Positions 47,390-57,843 of a stretch of 64,000 nt of DNA are shown piece by piece. Source of the DNA: Whalleya microplaca (lineage: Eukaryota > Ascomycota > Sordariomycetes > Xylariales > Xylariaceae); NCBI GenBank assembly GCA_022497155.1, contig MU385748.1, positions 310,001-374,000 on the forward strand, given 5' to 3'. A program made the translations under genes and the position numbers. The stretch's first letter is position 1. Every line of letters starts with the position of its first letter. The notes below the pieces were generated by a model. It was not told the origin of the DNA, did not search any database, and worked only from the letters and a program-made list of their open reading frames with translations.

Positions 47390-48310
47390 TTATAGTTCAT
47401 CGCGCCCAGTGGTCTTGTCCGACCCCTCTATCGATGGAAACGCGGATTGGCAGCTCAACCATAGAACTAACGTCCCCAATCTACTTGGGTACGCATCCAA
47501 GATCCTGTCATACAGCTCTGTGACACTCTTTGACAACTCTTGTAGCTTAGTAAATGTCTTGATGTACTGCTATGAAGCATCAATATTGAATGCGCCGTCG
47601 ACGCCTCCAGGTCTATGATGGGAACCCACGACAATTTTTGGGTTGTATTCAGTGATCTGGCCCAGGGAGTGTATCCAAGCGTCGCGCTGACTTTCATCTG
47701 GAGACTCCACCATCCACATATGCACATCATTGTATACGATGTCTCCCGTCACCACCATCTTTAGCGCAGGTATGCGAAGAAAGGTTGTTTCATCTGTGTC
47801 CGAATGTCCCACATCGACAGCCTCAAGGGTGTGTCCCTCGAGCATAAACATGTTGATCCCCAGGGGCTTTGCTAAGATTTGATATGATTCCTCGTCGATC
47901 TGGCCTGGAAATAACTCTCCCCAAAAGGCCCGGAACTCTGGCGTCAGCTGCGTGGCCATATGGTCGATCGAGCTCTGCGTTGAGACGATCTCCACCCCGG
48001 GGAATCGGTTCTTCAAGTACGGCCCGTTAAACTAATGGTCGCCATGGCCGTGAGTGATGTATATGATGGCGAGGCGCTTACTTGGTATGATATCCTCTAT
48101 CCAGTCACCCAGAGCAATAGCTTGTTCGGAGGTGAAAAGCGTATCAACGAGCACAGCCTCAGACTGTCCAGACAACAGAGTCACAACAGTCGGCTGCCAG
48201 AACCTGGTAGAACCATCAGGCAGCGTTGCGTTTGTCGGAATAGGAGGGGCATTGTAAAGGTCAGCCCGCAAATGAGATGAGGTTGCACTGGAGGGGAGGT
48301 CCTTGTTCAA
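47390..48310 (-). pseudogene. Metallo-beta-lactamase-fold hydrolase interrupted by two in-frame UAG codons
   Basis: One uninterrupted frame of 307 codons except for TAG at 48032..48034 and 47570..47572, with the natural stop at 47390. The zinc motif T-H-G-H-G-D-H is complete and the first TAG follows it directly, where relatives carry an aromatic, often Trp, residue. Downstream ligands are present (G-H-S-D-T-D, V-V-T-G-D-I-V-Y-N, G-S-H-H). The second TAG precedes Q-Y-I-K-T-F, and a normal-looking C-terminus (E-L-Y-D-R-I-L-D-A-Y-P) follows. Everything else is conserved, with no frameshift, which is unusual for an old pseudogene. Either it is very recently inactivated (G-to-A/C-to-T changes as RIP would make), or the UAGs are edited or read through. 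The substrate is unknown. The 5' end may have an upstream exon. Confidence 0.85.
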
Positions 48311-50683
48311 GAAGGCGCACTGAAAGGAACATTTCCATATCTTCTCTACTTGACGATGTCAAAAGGGCTGCATTTTGATGAACGTAGAATAAATAGGTCA
48401 AAACTGAGATAGAGTATTGTACTTGGATTATACAGTCGAATTGGGTCAATTTATTGCCTCCAGATTCTTGCAGTGAAGCCACTTTGGACACTCGGCACCA
48501 TGCATGCAATTATTAATTCATGACATACGTATGCTCGTGTTTGCCATGTTTGAGATCTAATGCGACTATTCTATTATCGCCGAAACTCATGGGTTTAAGA
48601 GGTAAGCACAAAGTTGTTTCAATGCTTCGTTAGCAGTGAGAACGTAGCACTCTATTTGTGTATATCAATTGTTGATTAGTGAACATCAATTGTGTACGTC
48701 CCCTGACTGGTAACCTATAGTGCATTACCTCCGATATCGATTCTCTCTATCGCCGCTCGATAAATCATCATAGTTCATGGGCATATGGTATCGGCGTTAA
48801 TGAATCAGATACCCCCGCAACGACATGGCACCGATGTTTGGGCGAAGCCTGGTTTACACGAATATCTTGCTGAAATCTTGAAGTAAGAATAAGACAGCTT
48901 GAGATTGACTATTGGGCACAACACTATCATCACCAACATAGTTTCCTACAGTTGGACTGCTAACGTCATACATTATTGAAGCCGTTTGCTCCTCCTCGTC
49001 AGGTTATTTAAGCCAAACCCACACACTCTTTAGAGTTTATCTTTACAACTACAATACACTCTTTTACAATTCCTCTCCTTTCTCCCACAGAGCAAACGCC
49101 CTTCCCGCTCATTAAAAAGGATCAGACGATGGGAATGCGGAAATACAAATGAATGCCTCTCCAACACAAGTTCTCTATCCATCCTAACATCGCTTTGCTA
49201 TCACTCAATCCAAAGGCTGTCTACATCAATAGATAAAGCTACTCGAATTCAAACATTTATTTCATACCTTTGGGGCTCCCCTCTAGCGTTCTTTCGGAAT
49301 TGAAAACTTGAGTGTTAAAACTACAAAGATGGCGGAACTGGAGACATGAATATCAAGCATATGTCTCCGCCATTAATGGCATAACAATGGGAAAGAACGA
49401 AACAGAATTCGTTATAGCTCAGAATTGGCGCTTGAAATTTCCTGGCCTCTCTGGGTTTTCTATCTATTGCCTAGTGCTCCTTGCACTCAAGCAATTTGTT
49501 TTGCACAAGTAACTGTCCAGATTCCAAAAGAAGGCTGAAGCCTTAGTTTCTGGCAAACATACTTTAGTATACAATAGGCTGCTGATATAGTCGGTGGTTA
49601 GACAAAAGCATAGGAAGTAACTGTCGTTCTCAGATAACATCAGGATTCCTAACAGCAGCTATACATCCAGACTGAACAAAAATAGCTCCCAACACAGATT
49701 GAAGTAGGGAATATAAACCATAGCGTATATGATAGCGAGAGCGGCGCCAAGTACACTTTGGATCACTAACTGAAGACTGATGCATGCTTTAGGGTTTAAT
49801 ATGAGCGGGACCAAAAGAATTGATAATTAGCTAGCTGTGATTTGCGTTCAAATCATTCATCGCTCACTTACACCCAACCTTTTTCAAGTAAAGGTTGGCT
49901 GCGAAATAGTTTACTAAAGGGCTATGAGCTCACGAATATCATTGTATATTTCACAATATATATAATTCGGGAGTACCGCTCTATGAACTCCCCAGCTAAA
50001 TGCTCTGATTGGTATGTCTCAACTTAATAGATTATGTGTGAAGTAATGCATGATCTAACCCTCATTTGCCCAAATATAGGACTGAGGGATACAAGGGTCG
50101 AGCTGAGATTGCCACTGTTATGTTAGCTTGGAGTTTGAACAGTAATTATTGTTGGACAGTCTAGCCTTTCACAAACTCCTAACAGGTATATCAATGATTG
50201 TCTACATAACGTTATTAAAGGAGCGGTGCCACCCTTATGCAACCTATATAACAGTGCAATGAAAGAAACGGTAGTAGTTGGTGAGTCGTAGTCTATGAAG
50301 TTTGATCTTTTCCCATCATCGCACCCAATGAGTTCTTGATCTACCACGTATGGAGTGGAGAGCAGATCATTGATTGCCCCAAACCTCTTGTGTATTCCTA
50401 ACTCTGTTGTTCCTTGCATTTAGGCCAGGCACTCTATGAATCTCACTTTCGATCTCCTATCTGAGCAACCCTTTTGACTTTATCCCTTATACATTAGGCA
50501 TTGACCGTAGTATCCCTTCTTCAAGATAGCCTACCTTCTCCCAGGCAGACTAGTTGGTGCTTTTCTAGGGCCTGTGTATGGATGTTTTCGAGCTCAGTCT
50601 TTCATCCACTATCTATTTACTATTCACACCTCTGAGTATCATCATCTCGCCTACAAAGCTACGTCGTACACGTTACCCCCAAA
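48311..50683. other. Intergenic, 2.4 kb
   Basis: AT-rich, with only short ORFs (for example minus 50123..50419) lacking motifs. Nothing recognised. Confidence 0.45.
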
Positions 50684-51904
50684 ATGGCAACCTTCATCAC
50701 TGATGCAGATGAACCCGCTCCTAGCACTTTCGAAAGTTTACCCAAGGAAATCCTACAAGCGATAATGAAACATTTAGATTTCGAAAGCTTGCCTAAGATG
50801 GTTGTGCTGGGACCTGTCTTCTATGAGGCATTCAAGGCAGTAGAAGGAATAACGATGCATCAAATAGCCCTCAACGAGATCGGGCCTGAACTACTTCCGA
50901 TTGCGACTGCCCGTTACGCGGCTTTCATCATGACTCTGCCGACTCCGGACATCGATAGTCCGGCGATTCCTTCTGACATCAAGACAGTCAACAGGATCGA
51001 TTTCGAGACTAAATTTCTAGCCTCTGGGGCAAAAGTGCTCACCATCCCGAAAAGCACATTCCTTTGCAGCATGGTACATCAAATAATAGTGTATCATCGC
51101 CACATGGTCAAGATCAGCGATGAGTGTGCAGATGTTTTGATTCCTTCAACGCAGCCTCTCCTATCTGGTGCCTTTACGGAAAACCCATGCACTCAATCAG
51201 AGAGACTAAGGATAAATAGGGCTCTGTATATCTTAGGCACCTGTAAAGAGTGGCTTTTGACTCTGTTCAACAAATATGAACCCATGAATGATCTAGAGAA
51301 TCACTTGAAGGGGTTTTGGTATAACTTTTCTCCTTGGGACCGATACCAAGTGCATTACCTACCACATCTGGCATCGTTGCACAACTATCCAGAACGGTTA
51401 CATGAAATTTTGCGAGCAATGTCGCTGGCGCCTCACGAATTCCCACTATCAGCACTATTGCAACGCCCTCCCATGGTTCGATATTCTATACTAAACTTGG
51501 ACCGAGTGTCTTTGCTGCACCGTTCTTTGCAATGCCCACAGGTAGAGAGGTGCTGGCTGTTGCGTTCGGAGCAAGAAGATGGGGGAGAGGAGGTTTCGCT
51601 AAGCATAGACCATATCTTGGACAAACACAATGAAGAAGATACAGGACCCCAAAGTATCTGGTTTTGGCGATTTGCCTCAAGATTCATGCCGATTCCTGAC
51701 TTCACCATGTTTGGTGCAAGCTTTGATCAGTCCCAGTTAACGCCGACCTATATGTGTTCAATCTTCTTGGACCGAGCTCGTCTAGATCATCGTACCGCAG
51801 GCAAACTTCCCACTCTAGCTCAGATGCAGGAAGCCACAAAGAACCAGACGCTAGCTCTTCCACTTGAGGATTGGGGTTCAAATTGGAGACTGGTGGATAT
51901 TTAA
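50684..51904 (+). CDS. F-box-like protein, 406 aa
   Basis: Single exon. The ATG at 50684 has a good context (CCCAAAATGG). Residues 15-50 (F-E-S-L-P-K-E-I-L-Q-A-I-M-K-H-L-D-F) match the F-box pattern L-P-x-E-I-L-x-x-I-x-x-x-L. The remaining 350 residues have no repeats or known domain, with many aromatic and Leu residues suggesting a folded helical protein. F-box proteins usually link substrates to SCF ubiquitin ligase through Skp1, but in fungi many such single-exon genes are fast-evolving and uncharacterised. No transmembrane segment, no signal peptide. The frame is intact over its whole length. Confidence 0.75.
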   Translation: MATFITDADEPAPSTFESLPKEILQAIMKHLDFESLPKMVVLGPVFYEAFKAVEGITMHQIALNEIGPELLPIATARYAAFIMTLPTPDIDSPAIPSDIKTVNRIDFETKFLASGAKVLTIPKSTFLCSMVHQIIVYHRHMVKISDECADVLIPSTQPLLSGAFTENPCTQSERLRINRALYILGTCKEWLLTLFNKYEPMNDLENHLKGFWYNFSPWDRYQVHYLPHLASLHNYPERLHEILRAMSLAPHEFPLSALLQRPPMVRYSILNLDRVSLLHRSLQCPQVERCWLLRSEQEDGGEEVSLSIDHILDKHNEEDTGPQSIWFWRFASRFMPIPDFTMFGASFDQSQLTPTYMCSIFLDRARLDHRTAGKLPTLAQMQEATKNQTLALPLEDWGSNWRLVDI

Positions 51905-52624
51905 GTGCATGTATGGCTTTGAAGGAGCTAGGTAGTCTAACCCACTGCATCTAGTTGTATGTAGTTGGTCATAAGACTAAAATCTGATGTTTTCACTATA
52001 TCAACTGTATCTTGTGGATGGGGAATGCTCCTGTCATGCACTCCTTCAAGCCACATTACGACATAGCTGAAAATGCATAATGTGAGGGGTAAAATGGTTC
52101 CCCCGACTTTAAGAAAAACAGCATTCAGCTCTCTTCTTTACTACTTAGTTGCTGGTAATCTATAGCTACCGTTCTACCACTCGGTATACGCTCGACCACC
52201 AACGGCTCCTTTGTCCATTATTAATCAACGAAATAAAAGTTGTCTATTACAAGTGTAAGCCTAAACAACGAAAGGAAGATTATTCGTAGTCTCAGCAATC
52301 TATAATACAAGATATAGATGCATTTTCAAGTAGTCACCTACTCGTAAATGACAAAGGTTATGATTTTCTTAATCTGGATATAGCTGTGTGTGGAGGCCTT
52401 GTCCTTCAGCTACGTTCGGCTTAGGGCGATACAGCTTATTATGGCAGTCTTTCCACGTATCATAGTAAGGTTAGTGCATAACCTGCAATCCCAACTAGAT
52501 ATCTTGGAAGTCCATAGCATTGTAGGGCTCGTGTAGAAACTGTAGGAAGCCTCAAAATTCCGTACTGGATTTCATCCATCTCCCTAACCCTTTTTTATTA
52601 TTAAAATTACCTACACAAAACCCT
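51905..52624. other. Intergenic, 0.7 kb
   Basis: Nothing recognised. It includes the promoter of the following hydrolase. Confidence 0.45.
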
Positions 52625-53786
52625 ATGGTTTCCGATTCCCACGAAACTGCTACCGTCGGTGACGAGCAGAATCTCGTACGCTTTCTCGAAGATGAGCGCT
52701 TTCATCAGACCTTCACAATCCCACCCATTCCAGGTCGTCAACGACCATTGACTGTCACTTACTGCGATTACGGCTACCGTAACGCCGACGAGCCGCAGCG
52801 CGAGCATGTCCTGCTATTCTGCGGCCCCTTGCAGGGCAGGTAAGCCTTAAGAAGAAACCCTCGTCATTACCCGATTGACCGCGTAATGAACTGCTGACGA
52901 AGCTCGCAACAGCCGCTTCCTTCAACTTGGGAAAGATAGTGTTGCCAAAAAGCACCGCGTGAGGATCATTCATCCAGATCGGCCTGGCTTTGGCGGCACC
53001 AGTGAGGTTGATGCCCGGGACCGGGTTCGCGTTTGGCTTGAAATCGTGCCAGCGCTGTTAGAGCACCTCGGTATTCAGCACGTCGCAATTGTTTGTCACA
53101 GCGGCGGGACTGTCTACGCGCTAAACACACTGCTGTACCTGCGCCACCTTCTGCACCCGACGCATCCTTACATCGCCATTTGCTGTCCTTGGGTCCACCC
53201 GTCGCAATCTGGTTCTTCTCTGATGAGTATGGCAAATATACTGCCTGACGGGCTCGTCGGCAGTTTCAGCGGCGTCTCTCGTTTTATCACCACTACGCTA
53301 GGGCCCGTAGGGGTACTTTTCAAAGGAGAGAGTTACCTTGCGCCCGGTGTGGATGTTGACGCTGTCAAGTTTGAAGCGAAGCTCTGGCCACTGCTCTTGA
53401 AGCGCGCCTACAGTGAGAACGTTCAGGGTCTTGGTCAGGAGGCACTTCTCCTTTTAAAGAGAACCGAGCACCCCGAATATTGGGGATCTTGGGTCGATTA
53501 CGACAGGCTCGTGCCTCTCTTGGCAGATGCAGAGCGTGCGTTAGGTGCCAATGCCCCGAAAGATGCTTCGCTACTAAAGGTGGACGTGTTCTATGCAGAA
53601 TCTGATAACATGATCGGTACCGGTCGTGGACCGGAGTATTTCGATAACTGCTGGAGGCTGGAACAGCGTGGCGACAAGATCCAGTACAGTAGCGTTGTCG
53701 TTCCTAAGACGAATCATGACGGCATATTGGATCTGAGATATGGCGTCGCGGAGCGTGTTTTTCAAACGATTTCCGATTCGAGCTAA
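52625..53786 (+). CDS. Alpha/beta hydrolase
   Basis: Two exons, 52625..52839 and 52913..53786 (intron GTAAGC...CAACAG with a GCTGAC branch, phase 2), 362 aa. The fold order is clear: a first strand ending F-C-G-P-L-Q-G, then I-I-H-P-D-R-P-G-F-G-G-T (the oxyanion-loop region), then the nucleophile elbow C-H-S-G-G with Ser135. Late Asp (in Y-A-E-S-D-N) and His (T-N-H-D-G) positions complete the probable triad. There is no signal peptide, so it is probably cytosolic. Substrate cannot be told from sequence; epoxide, ester and C-C hydrolases all share this plan. The elbow reads C-H-S-G-G rather than the commoner G-x-S-x-G, with Cys in place of the first Gly. Confidence 0.85.
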
Positions 53787-54650
53787 AGAGGGCACTTTGG
53801 TACATCCGATTCATAAGTTATACATTGATTTATTTCAAATATATATATCCTGGATATAAAATCTTCAGAGTATATACTAATAGAAGAAAGCTCTTATTCA
53901 TATCGATAAAGCTACTGCCACATGGTTCATTTGCTAAGGAATTGAGTTGGTTGAACCTGTAAAAAAACGTTTAATAAATGAAATGTATATATATACATAA
54001 TCATCAGCAGCAAATGAGCTTGGAGGAAAGAGGGAATACAACTCAAGCGACTCAAGGGAATACATGGCTGTATATCTTCGACAGAACAAAGTTCTTTTTT
54101 CGACATGAACTTGCTCTTCGGGTGTATTCTAAACACCTTTCTGTGACGTCAATTGGACCATCCCATTCAATTGCAGCTACATGTACTTGTACTTTCCATC
54201 TAACCTTACATAGTGCCTAAAGGATAGTGGCAAACGGGCGAGTATCAATTGCCGTTTGTAAGAGTCCGCATCCATGTGTTTCATGCGACAGCGCTTTCCG
54301 TGGCCCTTTGAAATCTGCAAACGGAGCATAGAAGCCTCGTAGTATCCTAACGTCCCGGCGACTCGAATTTGGCAGTAGAGCATAGTCTTGCTCTAGAGGA
54401 ACAACACCCACGTGTTGGGGCGACGACAATGTACAAAATCCAAACGATACGTATATAGCTCATTAGAGAACATTCACACTAAATGGTTGTTCGACATGCC
54501 TTCCGGGAACTCTTGCCAAGCTGGGTTTATCTGTATGGACATACGCTCTTCCTATGGCTCCTGCCTTGCTCCAGACCAACAAACTCCTAACGTTGCTTAA
54601 TTCAAACATTAGTTTATTCTTCAAAGTATCAACTCAACACCTTAGACAAC
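53787..54650. other. Intergenic, 0.9 kb
   Basis: 3' UTR of the hydrolase and promoter of the small secreted protein. No other gene seen. Confidence 0.45.
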
Positions 54651-54977
54651 ATGCAGTTCTATCTTCTCGCCTTTGCTTCTATCCTGGCATTTGTCCACGC
54701 AGTTCCTTTCATGGACAAGCCTCAGCTCTTGGAAGACCGCGAGCCAAAATGCATTGTAAGTTATTCGAGTGCACAGGGCTAACTTCATTGCGAATGAGGG
54801 ACGCTGACTTTGGTCTTCATGATGCAGTGGGTGCCGGATGAGACTACTCCTTGCGATCTGCAACACCCCTATCTATGCGCTAAAAAAGAGAACCAGGCTC
54901 AGTGCTGTGTAGGTGTCACCTTGTTCTACTTATAATAAGCCGTGAACTGATCGGTTGTATAGGAACGCTGCCACTAG
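54651..54977 (+). CDS. Small secreted cysteine-rich protein (66 aa), effector-like
   Basis: Three exons, all phase 0: 54651..54755 (35 codons), 54828..54908 (27 codons) and 54963..54977 (4 codons plus stop). Donors are GTAAGT and GTAGGT, acceptors ATGCAG and TATAG. The N-terminus M-Q-F-Y-L-L-A-F-A-S-I-L-A-F-V-H-A is a textbook signal peptide, likely cut after Ala17. The mature part is about 49 residues with six Cys in the order C-x10-C-x7-C-x8-C-C-x2-C, the number and CC doublet typical of small disulfide-knotted fungal secreted proteins (candidate effectors or antimicrobial peptides). The exons are too short for ordinary ORF calling. The last exon supplies the final Cys. No named family was recognised, and an activity cannot be assigned. 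Confidence 0.8.
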
Positions 54978-55933
54978 ATCCCTTGAATACTATGGATTGC
55001 TCTTGCTCGTATTAGCATGAACTGTATCGAAAATGCCTAAACGGGCGGACAGGGTAGGAATCACGGGGAATGGCTTCTTTCTCAATCCACATGCGCATGC
55101 AATTCCTGAATTGTGGATTAAGCATTAACCCGTCGTTGTCATGGTTAATACTATATCATTATGTAGGTAGCATAGCCTCTTTAAGAATTGTATTGAAATC
55201 CATTCCATCATGATGTTTGCAATGCTGCCAGCGTGTGCTGAATTGAAGTTCAATGGACTTTATATTAATACAGTATCAACTATCCAGTCAGCTTTGGATT
55301 TTACATGACCGGATCATGCCTGCCACTTAGGAGGGCTGAACCTCAAGTTGACAAGGCCAAGTATTGTCTACATGATACCTTACATCTGCAGGCAATCATT
55401 TTGCAGCTTTTTACGCAGGTAACCCCTTTAATATAAATATGGAAGCATCCAGATTCTGCTAGTGAAGTTTGAATCTAATATTATTACATCCGCGATTTCG
55501 CGGCAAAGTAGATGGAATCCTTAATCGTAAGTCTATATTTATGAATAACGGGGGACAATAACACACTTCAGTGTCTTTATAATGCGGAGTTCGTTTTATA
55601 TAATAGCTACCATATGCACTCATGTTCAATTCAACTATCATTGATATGCAGAAACACGTAGGATCACTAGAAATTTAATAAATCGCAAAGAAACATGATC
55701 CCCAGAATGGCGTATATTTTCCTCTACCATTTTCAGTCTCGTAATACCTATAGCTTGACTCATGCCTCAGGGTTGGTAAAAACATCTACTAGGGGACTGA
55801 CGAGGTCCTCACACACTATATCTAGCAGCTAACGCAACACCCCCATACCGAATCCCGAACAACAACGCCTTTCGAGATGCCTTATATACCGTAGCGAGTG
55901 CCATTGATACTAGTTTCGCCGATTCATTTCAGA
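54978..55933. other. Intergenic, 1 kb
   Basis: Nothing recognised. Confidence 0.45.
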
Positions 55934-56359
55934 TTAATTGAGGTCCATGAGTTGTTCATTGTCATGATATCTTGGGATAGCTTTAATGACGCGTTTTCTC
56001 TTCACAATCTTAGCTGCGTGCGAGTTATGTGGGATGGTATTTCGCAACAGTTCTTTCTTGGACTCATCGAACTGGGTTCGAAGTTCTCTCAGCCAATCAT
56101 ATGTGCCTATCTCCCACTGCAGTATTAATCGAATGACCAATGAGGCGGCTGATCGGGGGTCAATCTGAAGGACTGGTGCCACATTTGTACGCCAGTTCTC
56201 TAGCTGCCTAAGGAGTATTTCGTGTTGACGATCGGCACATACGCAGGCTGTGGCGTTGTGATGTATGCGTGGAGCTTCTGGTAAGCCAAGTGCATCAAGC
56301 CAGATATAACAGCCTCCGGGAAGGATGGCGATGCCTGGAGTTTGTTGGTGCCAAATCAT
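55934..56359 (-). CDS. Hypothetical protein, 141 aa
   Basis: Single-exon frame starting at an ATG in good context (TTCACCATGAT). It begins M-I-W-H-Q-Q-T-P-G-I-A-I-L-P-G-G and includes a Cys-x-Cys and several His in the first third. The C-terminal half is helical and basic (W-L-R-E-L-R-T-Q-F-D-E-S-K-K-E-L-L-R). No family was recognised. It resembles protein more than chance, but without splice signals or a known domain it could also be a truncated gene. No signal peptide. Confidence 0.4.
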   Translation of the reverse strand: MIWHQQTPGIAILPGGCYIWLDALGLPEAPRIHHNATACVCADRQHEILLRQLENWRTNVAPVLQIDPRSAASLVIRLILQWEIGTYDWLRELRTQFDESKKELLRNTIPHNSHAAKIVKRKRVIKAIPRYHDNEQLMDLN

Positions 56360-57130
56360 GGTGAACGATGGTATCGTGTGGAAATTACAGAGGGAAGATT
56401 GAGTTGAGAGGAATTCACTAGTCGAGATCTCATTAGTATTGGAATATATATTCGAGGTGTCTACGTTTGTTGCTCACTTGCTGGCTTTCAATGTTGTCCG
56501 GGCATCGACTGTATATCCTCTGAGGTAGGTATCCAAGGTGACTCAGGCGGATGAACAATGGCCTTAGGTCAAGTCATAGTTCTCTCATGTAGCTGGGAAA
56601 ATGCAAAGCAGAAATTCGCTGCCTCGTTAATGGAAATTATTGAAACATAAGTCACCTTTGCATTCAGCCTTAAAGGCCTTTCCTAATTCACGGCTCGAAT
56701 GAGCAATGTCCCTTAAAATCTGTACTTTGAGTTACTTTGAGTCACTTAGGTATTATGATACTGGCTCTGACATACGCAGTTGTGAATAAAGAAGCCATTT
56801 ATGTATAATCATGGATACGACCTCTATACTGTAATTGCCAGGCTTATAAGATATAGCTATTGTACTGCCATTGTGGCGATGGTGCGCGGAGACAACAAAT
56901 AAACTTATCCTTTAGTTCCTCAACTTTGTCTGCTTTCAGGGCGTTTAAACCCTGCTTCCTAGCTTTCTAAGGCTTAGAAATTATAGTGCATTTAGGGTAG
57001 GATTAATTAACTCAGAGAGCAATAGATAACGACTTTAAACTGCTGGCAATGCGATTAGTCCTATGCATTACTGAAGCTCGTCGCTAGGTGATAGATATAA
57101 ATTAGAACCAAAAAATTCAATCATTACCTG
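56360..57130. other. Intergenic, 0.8 kb
   Basis: Nothing recognised upstream of the tRNA gene. Confidence 0.45.
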
Positions 57131-57202
57131 GGGCGCGTAACTCAGTGGTAGAGTGTTCGCTTTGCATGCGAAAAGTCCAGGGTTCGATCCCCTGCCCGTC
57201 CA
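57131..57202 (+). tRNA. tRNA-Ala (TGC)
   Basis: 72-nt cloverleaf: D stem ACTC/GAGT, anticodon stem TTCGC/GCGAA with loop TTTGCAT (anticodon 57163..57165), T stem CAGGG/CCCTG with TTCGATC. The G3:U70 pair that defines alanine identity is present, as is U8. The acceptor has one mismatch (C6 opposite C67), otherwise it is fully paired. A-box and perfect B-box (GGTTCGATCC) are intact and a T4 follows at 57215. No intron. Confidence 0.93.
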
Positions 57203-57843
57203 CAAATATTAACATTTTGGTACAAGTCTGTGTTAGGCAATGTTTGCTTTTTATCTTGTTCACTTTTAGAATCTAAGCTGACAGCTCTACTATACATGCT
57301 TTGAAATAACCCATGTTATTTTAAGAAGTAGCTGTAAACTCATTCTTTTCTTTTCTGTAAGAATGGAAAATACACAGCAAGAATATTATATAAGTTTCCT
57401 TGTTAGGTGAAGTGATTTTTAAGTTCTGTATGTACCTAGTAGTTAGTCTTGGCTTTTGGGGCAATCTTGGCCAATGAGGTCCAATAATTAACATTAATGC
57501 AAGTAGCTAAAGCCAGCAAATCTAACGAAATTCTTAAAATTTAATGGTGGCCTTGATGTCGTGTATGGATTTGAATGGCGGTTGAAGCTTATCTTCTAGC
57601 GCTGCCACCGCTAGCCACTAAAACAGGTGTCGTAACAAATCACCCCTTGGCTGATAGGCTGACTATCTGGGCGTCCTACTGTACATAGTCTGCCCGGCTT
57701 CTGCCATCATCAGTACCTCTCAAGGATGAAACCTGAGGCGGAAATCGTATAGTAATATAATATCGTCCCATTACGAGTTCGGGTCGTTTCATTCTTAGCC
57801 GCTTCTAAGCTTGATCTGATAATCGTCTCTTACTGTTTTCACG
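57203..57843. other. Intergenic, 0.6 kb
   Basis: Promoter of the oxidoreductase gene. Nothing else seen. Confidence 0.45.
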
